Source of the DNA: Actinomycetota bacterium
Lineage (GTDB): Bacteria > Actinomycetota > JAHEXW01 > JAGVPG01
Length of the DNA: 59,318 nucleotides
Reading direction: 5' to 3'
NCBI GenBank assembly: GCA_020052375.1
Contig: JAGVPG010000022.1
Span: 1 to 59,318 of the forward strand
The position numbers were made by a program, and so were the translations under genes. This document shows, in pieces, positions 23,874 through 32,741 of the stretch; the stretch's first letter is position 1, and each line of letters begins with the position of its first letter. The notes under the pieces are model-generated. The model worked only from the letters and a program-made list of their open reading frames with translations, did no database searches and was not told the origin of the DNA.

Positions 23874-25705
23874 TGAAGTCCTGCTTAAATGCAGAAGATC
23901 CAGTGAATGACTTCTACGCAAAAAGAGGTCTCATTAAAGAGACAATAGATAAATACGAGCTTAGAATCGACGGCAAGTGGGCAGTTATTCCCTACCTCGA
24001 TGAGCACGGTACTGAAATAGCATGGATCGCTCGCTCATTAAGCGATCAGGAACCCAAATATCTGTACGCTTCCGGTAAACCTCGGCACCTTTATAACTTC
24101 GGATTGCTTAAAAACAAACAGAGTCTGCCGTATCTCTACATCTCTGAAGGCGAGATTGACTGTCTAACACTTCTACAGGCTGGCTTTCATGCCGTTGGAG
24201 CCAATGCAAGCACTTTCAAGGAAGACTGGGCCGATCTTATAGCCTACCGTGGTCCCAATCGTGTCTATATTGCCTACGATGGTGACGAGCCAGGCCGTAC
24301 CGGTAGTCGCAGGGTCGCTACGGCCTTACAGGCTGCGTACCGTAAAGCCGGTAAGCCTCTTGATGTTGGTATCTTGATACTTCCTAACGGCAAAGACATT
24401 AATGATCTTTACCTTGCCTCACGAGACACATTCACAGAGACGATACAGACCCTAATTGATACGGCCATTCCCTACCCATTGCCGGTGGACAAGCCCGTGA
24501 ATTTGCAAGACAAACCTCAGAACGTGAGCTGGGATGATCTTAAGGGGGTGCTTGGAAGTACAGGCTTCATACATGACTATATGGAGTATGCTAGAGAAAT
24601 CACTGATGCGCCTTCTGTATTTCACCTGTTCTGTGGCTATCACACGCTTGGTACAACTCTCAGCCGATCTATCTATTTCCAAATGGGCGAGCAGAAGATA
24701 CGGACAAATCTCTATATAGCTATTCTTGCCGAATCTTCACTCTCTCGGAAATCAACCGCCTTAGGGATAGCAGAGGGCATCATATCTGACGTTGATGCGG
24801 ACCTTCTACTACCACATGAGATCACGCCGGAGGCGCTTGTCGCCAGCCTTGATAACAGGCAAGAACCAACGGGTACATTTATGCTTAGCGAGTTCGGTTC
24901 ATTATTAGGATCTATGAAAAAAGACTACATGACAGGCTTCCGCGAGATACTGACTAATCTCTATGATTGCCCGCCTCTTTACTGTCGAAAAACTTGCAAA
25001 GATAATTTCGAAGTCCATAATCCCATTATCTCTATACTCGCAGCCTCAACCCTTGCCTGGTTAGTTGACAGGATAGACCGGAAAGATCTTGAGAGTGGTT
25101 TTTTAACGCGTTTTCTCTGGATTCCGGCTTTACCTAAAGAAACTATCATGAGTATCCCGCCTCCGGCTGATGAAAGTAAGCGGCGGCTCCTGGTGGCGAG
25201 TTTAAACACTCTCCGGGAGATACAGGGAGAGATGACATTGTCAGAAGAAGCCCACAGCCTCTATGACCATTGGTATGGGAGCTATGAACGAGAGGCATCA
25301 ACCATGGAGGAAGGACGTGACATTCTAGGCCCATTCTATTCTCGCCTTAGTGTGTACGGTATAAAGTTTGCCATGTTAAACGAGGTCGCAACCTCACGCA
25401 AGCTCGTCATCTCGGAACAGTCTATGGCAAAAGCCCTAACGACGATTGATTTTCTCAAGGGCGAACTTAAGAGACTTTACACAGAAGAACTCGTATTTGG
25501 TAAGTTTGCGCAGATTAAGAATCGTGTCCTAAAGCGCATAAAACAAACTGGTAAGATAAGCAGAAGCGACCTCTCGCGAGCTATACAAATCTCCTCGCGC
25601 ACGCTGGATTCCGTAATCAAAACCTTACTTGAAGAGGATCACATTGATCAAGATGAAGAAGCCACTAGAACGAAGAAGCGGATTATCTATGTGTACTTGG
25701 GGTAA
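23873..25705 (+). CDS. Toprim / DUF3987 replication (primase-helicase-like) protein
   Basis: A 610-residue protein. The N-terminal part (about 1-205) resembles the DnaG-type catalytic core: EGEIDCLTLLQAG (Toprim Glu) and YDGDEPGRTGSRR (the D-x-D motif). The larger C-terminal part (about 225-540) matches DUF3987, a P-loop-related domain of small mobile elements, with ESSLSRKSTALG in place of a classical Walker A and MLSEFGSLL. A winged-helix tail follows. It is likely the initiator or primase for element B. It begins with GTG, overlapping the regulator gene. An iteron-like cluster follows immediately. Confidence 0.8.
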   Translation: MKSCLNAEDPVNDFYAKRGLIKETIDKYELRIDGKWAVIPYLDEHGTEIAWIARSLSDQEPKYLYASGKPRHLYNFGLLKNKQSLPYLYISEGEIDCLTLLQAGFHAVGANASTFKEDWADLIAYRGPNRVYIAYDGDEPGRTGSRRVATALQAAYRKAGKPLDVGILILPNGKDINDLYLASRDTFTETIQTLIDTAIPYPLPVDKPVNLQDKPQNVSWDDLKGVLGSTGFIHDYMEYAREITDAPSVFHLFCGYHTLGTTLSRSIYFQMGEQKIRTNLYIAILAESSLSRKSTALGIAEGIISDVDADLLLPHEITPEALVASLDNRQEPTGTFMLSEFGSLLGSMKKDYMTGFREILTNLYDCPPLYCRKTCKDNFEVHNPIISILAASTLAWLVDRIDRKDLESGFLTRFLWIPALPKETIMSIPPPADESKRRLLVASLNTLREIQGEMTLSEEAHSLYDHWYGSYEREASTMEEGRDILGPFYSRLSVYGIKFAMLNEVATSRKLVISEQSMAKALTTIDFLKGELKRLYTEELVFGKFAQIKNRVLKRIKQTGKISRSDLSRAIQISSRTLDSVIKTLLEEDHIDQDEEATRTKKRIIYVYLG

Positions 25706-25845
25706 ATACTTCAAAAAACTTCATAATAGTTCATATAAAGATTCGGCTACTTGGCTGAATAGTTCACAATACTTCATATGCTCTAACATGAAGTATTTAT
25801 ACGCTCTGTTCTGTAGTTATCTTAAATACTTCATATTTTATATAG
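25704..25845. repeat. Iteron-like cluster, candidate origin of element B
   Basis: Repeated AAATACTTCAT-type units: 25704-25713 (AAATACTTCA), 25718-25726 (AACTTCATA), 25728-25735 (AGTTCATA), 25767-25779 (CAATACTTCATAT), 25788-25799 in inverse (CATGAAGTATTT) and 25824-25834 (AAATACTTCAT), followed by a very AT-rich run. It lies directly behind the primase-like gene in a 312-base gap without a credible gene, the arrangement expected of a replication origin. Confidence 0.5.
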
Positions 25846-26017
25846 TTCTTATATACAAGACTATAAAAAGCCTCTTTTTAAGGATATATAAGAAAGTACA
25901 TGAATTTATGAATTATTCACTTCTAGCGGGTGCGGGAGCCATTTTTGCCTCCTCCTATTTTAACCACCTCTATGCTTTTAGAGCACTCGGTTTTCAAACC
26001 TATAAGCTGGTGATCGC

Positions 26018-26227
26018 ATGACTTCTAGGCTGATTCTAAACGTCGATCAGCTCACAGAATATTTGCAGGTCAAACGCTCTTGGGTGTATGACATGGTTTA
26101 TAAACAAAAACTACCTCACTACAAACTCGGCAAGCTCTTGCGATTCGATCTTGACGAGATCGAGGCATGGCTTAGCAACCAACATGCAGGTCCTGACCTC
26201 CGGACAGAATATTCCAATGAGACCTAA
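26018..26227 (+). CDS. Excisionase-family DNA-binding protein
   Basis: A 69-residue MerR-like/HTH_17 domain: ILNVDQLTEYLQVKRSWVYDMV (helix-turn-helix) then YKLGKLLRFDLDEIEAWL (the wing). This is the standard excisionase fold that bends DNA and steers the integrase toward excision. Its place 175 bases upstream of the integrase, on the same strand, supports this role. Confidence 0.85.
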   Translation: MTSRLILNVDQLTEYLQVKRSWVYDMVYKQKLPHYKLGKLLRFDLDEIEAWLSNQHAGPDLRTEYSNET

Positions 26228-26262
26228 ATACACTTACTATGACCTGCATTAATTTAAAGGCT

Positions 26263-26281
26263 ACTAACAAATTTCTAACGG
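26263..26281. repeat. Paired arm-type repeats upstream of integrase
   Basis: On the minus strand CCGTTAGAAATTTGTTAGT: two GTTAG units 11 bases apart, as in the pairs near both att ends. The position between excisionase and integrase genes suggests an accessory or autoregulatory site. Confidence 0.45.
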
Positions 26282-26402
26282 TCTTTCTGCAATAAAGCAT
26301 ACGAGATCGGGAAAGGTGTATGATTCAAATACGAAGATATTGACAAATATATAACCTCACACCAGATAAAACCTAAAAAGATAAAAAGAAAGGAGGTGAA
26401 AA

Positions 26403-27554
26403 ATGGCTCGGGGATCGATTGTAAAGAAAGGTAGTAGCTACTACATCGTCTATAGGCTCGATGGAAAGCAAACCTGGAAGTCTGCCGGACCAAACAAGAA
26501 AAAAGCAGAAAGAATGCTAACTGAGATAATGGCACAGATCCACACAGGTGGATACCAAGAGACTAAAGAGATAACATTCAAGGACTTCAGCAATAAATGG
26601 CTGGCTGACTATTCAGCATCAAGGGTTAAGACTTCAACCCACCGATTCTACAAAGACATCGTTGATCTACACCTTACACCGCATTTCGGGAGACTTAACA
26701 TGTCTTCAATAACAACACATATGATCGAGGAATTCCTTGCTAAAGAGATTAGAGAGACCTCTCTATCTCCAACTACTATCGGCTACCATCTGAGGGTTAT
26801 GAAGACGATCCTTAAAAGGGCGATCATATGGGGATACCTGACTAAGAATCCGGCTGAGTACATTCAGAAACCGAGAATAGCCAGGAAAGAGATGGATTTC
26901 TTGACTCCTGAAGAGTTAAGGATATTTCTGGCAAACACAGAGCCTGAATACTATCCCCTCTTTCTTACAGCCGCATTAACCGGTTTAAGGCGCGGTGAGT
27001 TGCTTGCTCTAAAATGGAGTGATATTAACTGGGCAACGAACCAGATTCACGTGAGACGGTCTTTAGTCTTAGGAAGGTTAGATGAACCAAAGTCTAAGAC
27101 TTCGATAAGGGCACTGATTGTTCCACCAATGCTTATATCTGAGCTTAAGAAACATCATCTATCTTGCCCTATCGGTGAATTAGATCTTGTCTTCCCAAAC
27201 AAAAACGGGGACATAATGAATGCCGATAACCTGTATAAACGGCACTTCCTGATGGCTTTACGACGGGCTGGACTTCGAAAGATCCGATTCCACGATCTAA
27301 GACACACCTACACAGCGCTTCTCATTAGTCAGGGTGAGAACCTGAAATTCATCCAGCAACAACTCGGACACAGCTCGATACAAGTCACCCTTGATCGCTA
27401 CGGACACTTAATGCCACAGGTTCAAGAAGGTGCCGGGGAACGGCTTCAAGAAAGTGTCTTTGGAAATTCTGTTAGAAAAGTGTTAGAAGATTCGCAAAAA
27501 ACGGAATCTGAAACACAAGATTTAGAGACCTATTACCCCTCTGTACTTGGATAA
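26403..27554 (+). CDS. int: Tyrosine recombinase (integrase)
   Basis: A phage-type integrase of 383 residues. The N-terminal arm-binding region and the SAM-like core domain precede the catalytic domain, which has Arg196 (TGLRRGE), His297 and Arg300 (HDLRHTY), a GH pair (LGHSS) and the nucleophile Tyr333 (DRYGH). All catalytic residues are present. AAAGGAGGTG lies 6 bases before the ATG. The stop codon ends 1 base before the att core, next to tRNA-Gly. The coding C-terminus contains the arm-type pair at 27471-27489. The enzyme should catalyse integration into and excision from the tRNA end. Confidence 0.95.
   Translation: MARGSIVKKGSSYYIVYRLDGKQTWKSAGPNKKKAERMLTEIMAQIHTGGYQETKEITFKDFSNKWLADYSASRVKTSTHRFYKDIVDLHLTPHFGRLNMSSITTHMIEEFLAKEIRETSLSPTTIGYHLRVMKTILKRAIIWGYLTKNPAEYIQKPRIARKEMDFLTPEELRIFLANTEPEYYPLFLTAALTGLRRGELLALKWSDINWATNQIHVRRSLVLGRLDEPKSKTSIRALIVPPMLISELKKHHLSCPIGELDLVFPNKNGDIMNADNLYKRHFLMALRRAGLRKIRFHDLRHTYTALLISQGENLKFIQQQLGHSSIQVTLDRYGHLMPQVQEGAGERLQESVFGNSVRKVLEDSQKTESETQDLETYYPSVLG
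27471..27489. repeat. Paired arm-type repeats, right end of element B
   Basis: GTTAGAAAAGTGTTAGAAG, inside the 3' coding end of the integrase and 67 bases from the att core. Same unit and 11-base phasing as 19593-19611. Confidence 0.55.
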
Positions 27555-27555
27555 T

Positions 27556-27606
27556 GTTTGGAGCGGGAAACGGGTCTCGAACCCGCGACCTTCAGCTTGG
27601 GAAGCT
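27556..27606. repeat. Attachment site inside intact tRNA-Gly
   Basis: The 51-base core identical to 19426-19476. It covers the tRNA 3' end through the anticodon stem and three bases past the CCA. The copy in the intact tRNA marks the int-proximal junction of element B. Confidence 0.9.
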
Positions 27607-27634
27607 GACGCTCTACCTACTGAGCTATTCCCGC
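27559..27634 (-). tRNA. tRNA-Gly(CCC)
   Basis: A 76-base cloverleaf on the minus strand. The acceptor stem GCGGGAA pairs with TTCCCGC; the D arm contains AGCTCAGTAGGTAGAGC; the anticodon stem TCAGC/GCTGA encloses the loop TTCCCAA with anticodon CCC; the T arm has CGGGTTCGAGACCCG; the discriminator is T and the CCA end is encoded. It is the integration target of the neighbouring elements. The last 18 bases of lon, including its stop codon, overlap its 5' end. Confidence 0.95.
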
Positions 27635-30076
27635 CTTCTGTTTTTTCGGCGTCTTTTTCTTCTTTTGCTGGCCGACCTGAAGGTCGGCGGCTACTTTCTT
27701 CTTCGTCATTCCCTTTATCTTTATTCCCTTTATCGACTCTTTTATCACTTCATCCATCGTGTTGACAAAGAAGAATTTGAGCTCCTTCTGCACATGTTCT
27801 GGGATCTCTTCAAGGTCTTTCTTATTCTCGGCCGGTACTATGACGCGCTTTATACCCGCACGGTGAGCAGCCAGGACTTTATCCTTCAGGCCCCCTATGG
27901 GCAATATACGCCCTCTTAGTGTGATCTCGCCGGTCATCGCCGTGTCCTTGCGCACCGGCTTTCCCGTCAATGCCGATATCAATGAAGCTGCCAGCGTTAT
28001 ACCGGCGGATGGGCCGTCTTTAGGTATGGCGCCGGCCGGCACGTGGATATGGATATCCACCTTATCGTAGAAATCCTCGCTTATACCTAACCGTTTCGCG
28101 TTCGCTCGCGTATAACTGTACGCAGCTTGAGCGCTTTCCTGCATGACCTCGCCCAGTTGCCCGGTCAAAGTCAAATGGCCCTTGCCTTTCATGATAGTCG
28201 ATTCGACCGATAGAATATCTCCTCCGACTTCAGTCCAAGCCAATGCGGTCGCAACGCCTATCTGCTCCTTCTCTTCGGCAACACCCCAGCGGAACCTTGG
28301 TACGCCAAGGTAGTCGCTCAACGTCTTGCCATTGACCTTTACCTTCCCTTTCTTGCCCTCGACGATGTTTCTTGCTATCTTCCGGCAGATCGTGGCGACC
28401 TCGCGTTCCAGGTTTCTTACTCCTGCCTCTCTCGTGTATTCGCGTACGACACCCGCGATGGCCGAGTCGGCGATCTCCAGTCTGGCTGGTTTGACGCCGT
28501 GCGACTTCATCTGCTTCGGCACCAGAAACCGTTTAGCTATATTCAGCTTCTCTTCTTCCGTATAACCCGCGAACGGGATGACTTCCATTCTGTCCCGTAA
28601 AGCAGGAGGTATCGTGTCAAGTATATTGGCAGTGGTTATGAACATAACGTCGGACAGGTCGAAGGGTACTTCCAGATAGTGGTCGCTGAAAGCGTAGTTC
28701 TGTTCAGGATCAAGGGCTTCCAGCAGCGCCGCTGTCGGGTCTCCCCTGAAGTCGGCACCGACCTTGTCTATCTCGTCAAGCATGAAGACCGGATTGTTCG
28801 TCCCCACTTGCGATATCAACTGGATTATCCGGCCTGGCAGCGCTCCGACGTATGTTCTTCTATGCCCTCTGATCTCCGCCTCATCGCGTATACCGCCAAG
28901 CGACATCCGGATGAACTTCCTGCCCAACGACCTGGCTATCGATTTGCCGATCGATGTCTTGCCCGTACCGGGCGGCCCCACAAAACAGAGGATCGGTCCG
29001 CGCGTCTTCTTCGTCAGCTTATGTACGGCGAGGAACTCGATCACTCGTTCTTTTACTTGGTTTAGTCCGTAATGATCCTCGTCGAGGATCGCCGCGGCTT
29101 TCTTGATATCCAGTTTCTCCCGGCTCTTCTTCGACCACGGTAGGCCGATCAACCAGTCCAGATAAGTCCTGATCACAGGGGCTTCGGCGGACACGGGAGA
29201 CATCTTGGATAACCGGTCCACCTCTTTGAGCGCTTTCTCCTTAGCTTCCGGCGTCAACTTGGCGTCTTCGACCTTCTTTGTGAGCTCTTCCATCTCACCC
29301 ACGCCGGTCTCATTGCCTCCGAGTTCTTCCTGGATAGCTTTCATCTGTTCTCTTAGAAAGTATTCCCGCTGCGTCTTGCCGAGTCTTTCTTCCACCTTCG
29401 ATCGTATCTTGCCGCCTATCTCAAGTATCTCAAGCTCTCTGCCCAGATAATGAGTCACCTTTTCCAGACGCTCCATCGAATTCAATGCCTCAAGTATCTC
29501 CTGCCGCTCGGCAGTCTTAAGGGATATATGGAATGCGATAAAGTCCGCCAGCCGCCCGGGTTCGTCAATGTTCAAAGCCGCCACTACGACTTCCGAAGGT
29601 ATCGGTTTGCCAAGTTGCGCGGCACGTTCGAACTGGTTGACAGCGTTGCTCATCAACGCCTCCAGTTCGACTGTCTTCTCTTTTCTACGTTCGATCTTGT
29701 CAGTGACCTGCTCGACTTTTGCCTTCAGGTAAGGATCGGCCTGAACAAAATCTTTGACCTTTATCCGGGCGACCCCTTCGACCAACGCCCTAGCCGTACC
29801 GTCCGGGAGCCTTAATACCTGCAGTATCGTGGCGGCCGTCCCTACCTGGTAGAGATCCGACTGCTCGGGCTCCTTGTCCTCGGCGATCTGTTTCTTCTGC
29901 GCCACAAGCAAAACCATGTGGTCGCTCTTCATCGCCTCCTCAAGAGCCTCAATCGACCTCTTCCGGCCTACGAGCAAAGGCACTACCAGAAATGGAAATA
30001 TCACAAGTTCCTTAAGGGGAATGATCGGAAGTTCCGGTTTTATCATTGACTTGTCTTTGGACTCATCTGCTGTCAC
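27617..30076 (-). CDS. lon: ATP-dependent protease Lon
   Basis: A full-length LonA of 819 residues: the N-terminal LAN substrate domain ([18 protein letters not shown]), AAA+ domain with Walker [10 protein letters not shown] (about 369) and Walker B FMLDEIDK, and the protease domain with the catalytic Ser in GPSAGI and Lys in the [13 protein letters not shown] segment. It starts with GTG 30076 after GGGAGGTG. The tail beyond about residue 790 is abnormal: residues 794-801 (VAADLQVG) are encoded by a dispersed palindromic repeat (27671-27694), followed by a Lys-rich run, and the last residues AGIAQ plus the stop come from the tRNA-Gly 5' end. Confidence 0.95.
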   Translation of the reverse strand: MTADESKDKSMIKPELPIIPLKELVIFPFLVVPLLVGRKRSIEALEEAMKSDHMVLLVAQKKQIAEDKEPEQSDLYQVGTAATILQVLRLPDGTARALVEGVARIKVKDFVQADPYLKAKVEQVTDKIERRKEKTVELEALMSNAVNQFERAAQLGKPIPSEVVVAALNIDEPGRLADFIAFHISLKTAERQEILEALNSMERLEKVTHYLGRELEILEIGGKIRSKVEERLGKTQREYFLREQMKAIQEELGGNETGVGEMEELTKKVEDAKLTPEAKEKALKEVDRLSKMSPVSAEAPVIRTYLDWLIGLPWSKKSREKLDIKKAAAILDEDHYGLNQVKERVIEFLAVHKLTKKTRGPILCFVGPPGTGKTSIGKSIARSLGRKFIRMSLGGIRDEAEIRGHRRTYVGALPGRIIQLISQVGTNNPVFMLDEIDKVGADFRGDPTAALLEALDPEQNYAFSDHYLEVPFDLSDVMFITTANILDTIPPALRDRMEVIPFAGYTEEEKLNIAKRFLVPKQMKSHGVKPARLEIADSAIAGVVREYTREAGVRNLEREVATICRKIARNIVEGKKGKVKVNGKTLSDYLGVPRFRWGVAEEKEQIGVATALAWTEVGGDILSVESTIMKGKGHLTLTGQLGEVMQESAQAAYSYTRANAKRLGISEDFYDKVDIHIHVPAGAIPKDGPSAGITLAASLISALTGKPVRKDTAMTGEITLRGRILPIGGLKDKVLAAHRAGIKRVIVPAENKKDLEEIPEHVQKELKFFFVNTMDEVIKESIKGIKIKGMTKKKVAADLQVGQQKKKKTPKKQKAGIAQ
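27671..27694. repeat. Dispersed palindromic repeat inside lon
   Basis: GCCGACCTGAAGGTCGGC followed by GGCTAC. Further copies lie at 43032-43055, 46552-46575 and 46598-46621, all outside genes. Here it is translated in frame near the C-terminus of Lon. Confidence 0.85.
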
Positions 30077-30209
30077 AAGACACCTCCCGCTATATGCTAA
30101 CTTAAAACCGCCAGAACATTATACATTATATATTTACTTATAAGAAATAAGAAAAGAAAACAATGTCGAGGATATCAAGGATGTCGAGGAGGTCAAAGAG
30201 ACTTCGATA

Positions 30210-31220
30210 TCAGCAGATGCGGGGAAGTTGCTCACCGGAGAGCATGTCGAGGATCCTGGTAGTACCGATCGCCGTCGAGACGAACACCTTGGGTCTGTCC
30301 GTCTGCTTGGCCGTGCCGATGATTCGAGCATCTTTACCGTACTTGTTCGCGCGAATGGCTTCGAGAGCCCGGTCGGCATCTTTACCCGCGACAGCCGCTA
30401 CGAGTTTGCCTTCGTTCGCTACCTGGTAAGGATCAAGACCGAGCATTTCGCATGCTCCGAGAACGCCTTCGCTTATCGGCACCTTGGATTCATCGATTGT
30501 TATTGCCACACCGGATTGCTCCGCGAACTCGTTCAAAGTCGAGGCCAGGCCGCCGCGTGTCGGGTCCCTGAACGCGTGCACATCGGCTCCTGAATCCAGG
30601 ACCGCTTTTACCATGCCGTTCAGTGGTGCGCAATCACTTATGACCGGTGTCCCGAAAGCAAGGCCTTCTCTCTTACTCATGACAGCGACCCCATGGTCTC
30701 CGATAGATCCGGATAGAAGGATCGCATCCCCGTCTTTGACGTTTGAGCCGGAGATGTCGACACCGTCTTTGATATATCCTACCCCTGCCGTATTGATGAA
30801 TATCTGGTCGGCGCTACCTCTGTCGACGACTTTTGTGTCACCGGTGACAACAGGGACTCCGGCTTCTTCACAGGCCCCGGCCATCGACTTAAGGATCTTC
30901 TCGAGCTCGCTGACCTCAAGCCCCTCTTCGATGACAAAACCGACTGAGATGAACCTGGGTTCCGCGCCGCTCATCGCCAGATCGTTGACCGTGCCGCAAA
31001 CAGCCAGACGTCCAATATCTCCACCTGGAAAAAAGAGAGGTTTGACTACGTAACTATCAGTCGTAAAGGCGACTCTGTCACTACCGAGTTCTAGAACAGC
31101 CGAATCGTCGAGCCGCTTCAATGTCGGATCGGTGAATATCTTCAGGAAAAAATCACTGATAAGACTGTGTGATACGGCGCCACCGCTGCCGTGTGCAAGC
31201 AGGATCCTGTCGTCTTTCAC
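30210..31220 (-). CDS. hypE: Hydrogenase maturation protein HypE
   Basis: A 336-residue enzyme that dehydrates the C-terminal thiocarbamate to thiocyanate, donating the CN ligand of [NiFe]-hydrogenase iron. It begins ILLAHGSGG, has DSYVVKPLFFPGGDIG and VTGDTKVV of the PurM/SelD fold, and ends with the diagnostic PRIC whose Cys carries the ligand. It overlaps hypD by 4 bases. It is the last gene of a hypC-hypD-hypE operon. No hydrogenase structural gene is in the window. Confidence 0.95.
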   Translation of the reverse strand: MKDDRILLAHGSGGAVSHSLISDFFLKIFTDPTLKRLDDSAVLELGSDRVAFTTDSYVVKPLFFPGGDIGRLAVCGTVNDLAMSGAEPRFISVGFVIEEGLEVSELEKILKSMAGACEEAGVPVVTGDTKVVDRGSADQIFINTAGVGYIKDGVDISGSNVKDGDAILLSGSIGDHGVAVMSKREGLAFGTPVISDCAPLNGMVKAVLDSGADVHAFRDPTRGGLASTLNEFAEQSGVAITIDESKVPISEGVLGACEMLGLDPYQVANEGKLVAAVAGKDADRALEAIRANKYGKDARIIGTAKQTDRPKVFVSTAIGTTRILDMLSGEQLPRIC

Positions 31221-32317
31221 GCTTTAACTCTATCGTCATATCTATAATATGCAGCGCATGAACCTTCGGAAGATACCATGCACGGGCCTACCGGTTCCGT
31301 CGGGGTACACACCTTGCCGAATAACGCGCATTCGTACGGAAAAATAAGTCCTCGCAGGACATCGCCGCAACGGCATCCCTTATGCTCGCGTGTCGGAGGG
31401 ACTTCTATGTCGGGGAACAGACGAGCCGCATCGAAATCGGCATATTCGTCACGTATCTTCAGCCCGCTTCCGGGTATGACTCCGATACCGCGCCAGTCGG
31501 CGTCCGCCGGTTCGAACACCTGGTTCATTACACCGACAGCCACCGGGTTCCCATCCGGTTTTACAGCTCGTTTATACTGGACTTCGACTTCTGATCTACC
31601 ATCTTCGATCTGCTTGATCAGCATATATATCGATTCAAGGATGTCGAGCGGCTCAAAACCGGCGATCACGCATGGTATATGATAATCTCTGGCGATAAAC
31701 TCATATGGTTTGCTCCCGATCACCATCGAGACATGTCCGGGACAGAGGAACCCGTGCAGATCGACTTCGCCCAGATCCAGCAAAGCTTTCATGGCCGGTG
31801 GCACGACTTTGTGCGCGCCTAAGATCGAATAGTTCTTGACGTTCTGTTCCTTTGCCTCGATGATCGATTCAGCTATAGTAGGAGTCGTCGTCTCAAATCC
31901 CACTCCGAAGAAGACTACTTTCTTTTCAGGGTTATTCTTGGCTATCTCGATCGCGTCGAGCGTCGAGTAAACGACTCTGACATCCGCGCCTTTCGCTCTC
32001 TCTTTAGAAAGCGACGAATATGACCCGGGTACTTTCATCATATCGCCGAACGTCGTCACGATCACATCCGGCAAAGAAAGAACAGCCAGCATCTTGTCTA
32101 TATCGACATTGGCCGTTACGCAAACGGGGCAACCAGGACCGGAGATCAGCTGTACGTTCTCCGGTAGAGCATGCCTGATCCCGTTCTTCGATATGGCCAC
32201 CGTATGCGTCCCGCAGACCTCCATGAAGTTGGCGGGCTTTTTTGAGATCTTTTCGATACGTTTCAGAATACCCTGGGCCAGATCTTTATCGCGATATTCG
32301 CTAAGAAACCGGACCAT
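31217..32317 (-). CDS. hypD: Hydrogenase maturation protein HypD
   Basis: A 366-residue Fe-S scaffold protein that carries the Fe(CN)2CO unit. Visible are FMEVCGTHT, GPGCPVCVT, CPGHVSMVIG, and the C-terminal cluster Cys residues in HKGCRCGDVLRG and FGKVCTPTEPVGPCMVSSEG. All conserved Cys motifs are intact. It overlaps hypC by 17 bases and hypE by 4, so the three are translationally linked. Confidence 0.95.
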   Translation of the reverse strand: MVRFLSEYRDKDLAQGILKRIEKISKKPANFMEVCGTHTVAISKNGIRHALPENVQLISGPGCPVCVTANVDIDKMLAVLSLPDVIVTTFGDMMKVPGSYSSLSKERAKGADVRVVYSTLDAIEIAKNNPEKKVVFFGVGFETTTPTIAESIIEAKEQNVKNYSILGAHKVVPPAMKALLDLGEVDLHGFLCPGHVSMVIGSKPYEFIARDYHIPCVIAGFEPLDILESIYMLIKQIEDGRSEVEVQYKRAVKPDGNPVAVGVMNQVFEPADADWRGIGVIPGSGLKIRDEYADFDAARLFPDIEVPPTREHKGCRCGDVLRGLIFPYECALFGKVCTPTEPVGPCMVSSEGSCAAYYRYDDRVKA

Positions 32318-32525
32318 CAGTCAGCTCCTTAAGAAGTTTCATCATCTCGTTGGCTTCCTCTTCGTCCACGATCTGCATCGCGAATCCTGTATGCACCAGG
32401 ACGTACTCGCCGACTTTGGCTTCCGGTACGAACTTAAGGCTTATTTTCCGTATCGTTCCGCCCACATCGACGTCGGCCGCCAAACCTTTTTTTTCGACAA
32501 CTTTACCAGGTACTGAAAGACACAT
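32301..32525 (-). CDS. hypC: Hydrogenase maturation chaperone HypC
   Basis: A 74-residue OB-fold chaperone with the essential N-terminal Cys2 (MCLSVPGKV) and the family core EAKVGEYVLVHTGFAM. It works with HypD to deliver the iron unit to the hydrogenase large subunit. AAGGAG lies about 11 bases before the ATG. It is the first gene of the operon. Confidence 0.95.
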   Translation of the reverse strand: MCLSVPGKVVEKKGLAADVDVGGTIRKISLKFVPEAKVGEYVLVHTGFAMQIVDEEEANEMMKLLKELTDGPVS

Positions 32526-32611
32526 ATACCGCCACTCCTTAATGATTTAAAGGGATTATCTTATATGATAGCATGGTTATCCACTCGTTACTACTGTTTC
32601 AAAGTAGAATA

Positions 32612-32701
32612 GCGTGGGGTCAGGTCTTGTATTTTGACATTCTTTAAATTTTTCTTAACCGCCGCGAATGAAATGTCAAAATACAAGACCTGACCCCACG
32701 C
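32612..32701. repeat. Perfect 30-base inverted repeat, MITE-like
   Basis: The arms 32612-32641 and 32672-32701 are exact reverse complements, beginning GCGTGGGGTCAGGTCTTGTA, and flank a 30-base AT-rich spacer. There is no open frame inside. Sequences of this GGGGTCAGGTCTTG type recur next to REP-associated tyrosine transposases in other bacteria, as far as I recall, so I read this as a non-autonomous transposon relic. It ends right at the -35 of the nifS promoter. Confidence 0.75.
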
Positions 32702-32731
32702 TTGACGCTGGCCTGTAACGTCCTCTATATT
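32702..32731 (+). promoter_or_regulatory. Promoter of the cysteine desulfurase cluster
   Basis: TTGACG (32702-32707), an 18-base spacer and TATATT (32726-32731). The expected start of transcription is within a few bases of ATG 32742 and no ribosome site precedes the ATG, so the mRNA is probably leaderless or nearly so. The preceding inverted repeat abuts the -35. Confidence 0.6.
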
Positions 32732-32741
32732 AAAATCTATC

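Larger units (their letters stand above)
19426..27606. mobile_element. Element B: integrative element in tRNA-Gly(CCC)
   Basis: About 8.2 kb between two identical 51-base tRNA-Gly ends. It carries a tyrosine integrase directly beside the tRNA, an excisionase, a Toprim/DUF3987 replication protein, an XRE regulator, and four accessory genes or unknowns. Paired GTTAGAA repeats lie inside both ends (19593-19611 and 27471-27489) and before the integrase (26263-26281). No capsid, portal or conjugation gene is present, so it is a small replicative or satellite-type integrative element rather than a complete prophage. Confidence 0.82.

Noticed and set aside
25629-26021. A 130-residue frame after the primase gene
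   Set aside because: It overlaps the primase 3' end out of frame, runs through the iteron-like AT-rich repeats and has no ribosome site.
27547-27919. Open frames on the plus strand across the tRNA and lon
   Set aside because: They are translations of the tRNA antisense strand and the strand opposite lon.
30140-30200. Repeated GTCGAGGA stretch between lon and hypE as a regulatory array
   Set aside because: Only short imperfect repeats (ATGTCGAGGATATCAAGGAT type) are seen, with no symmetry or clear spacing.
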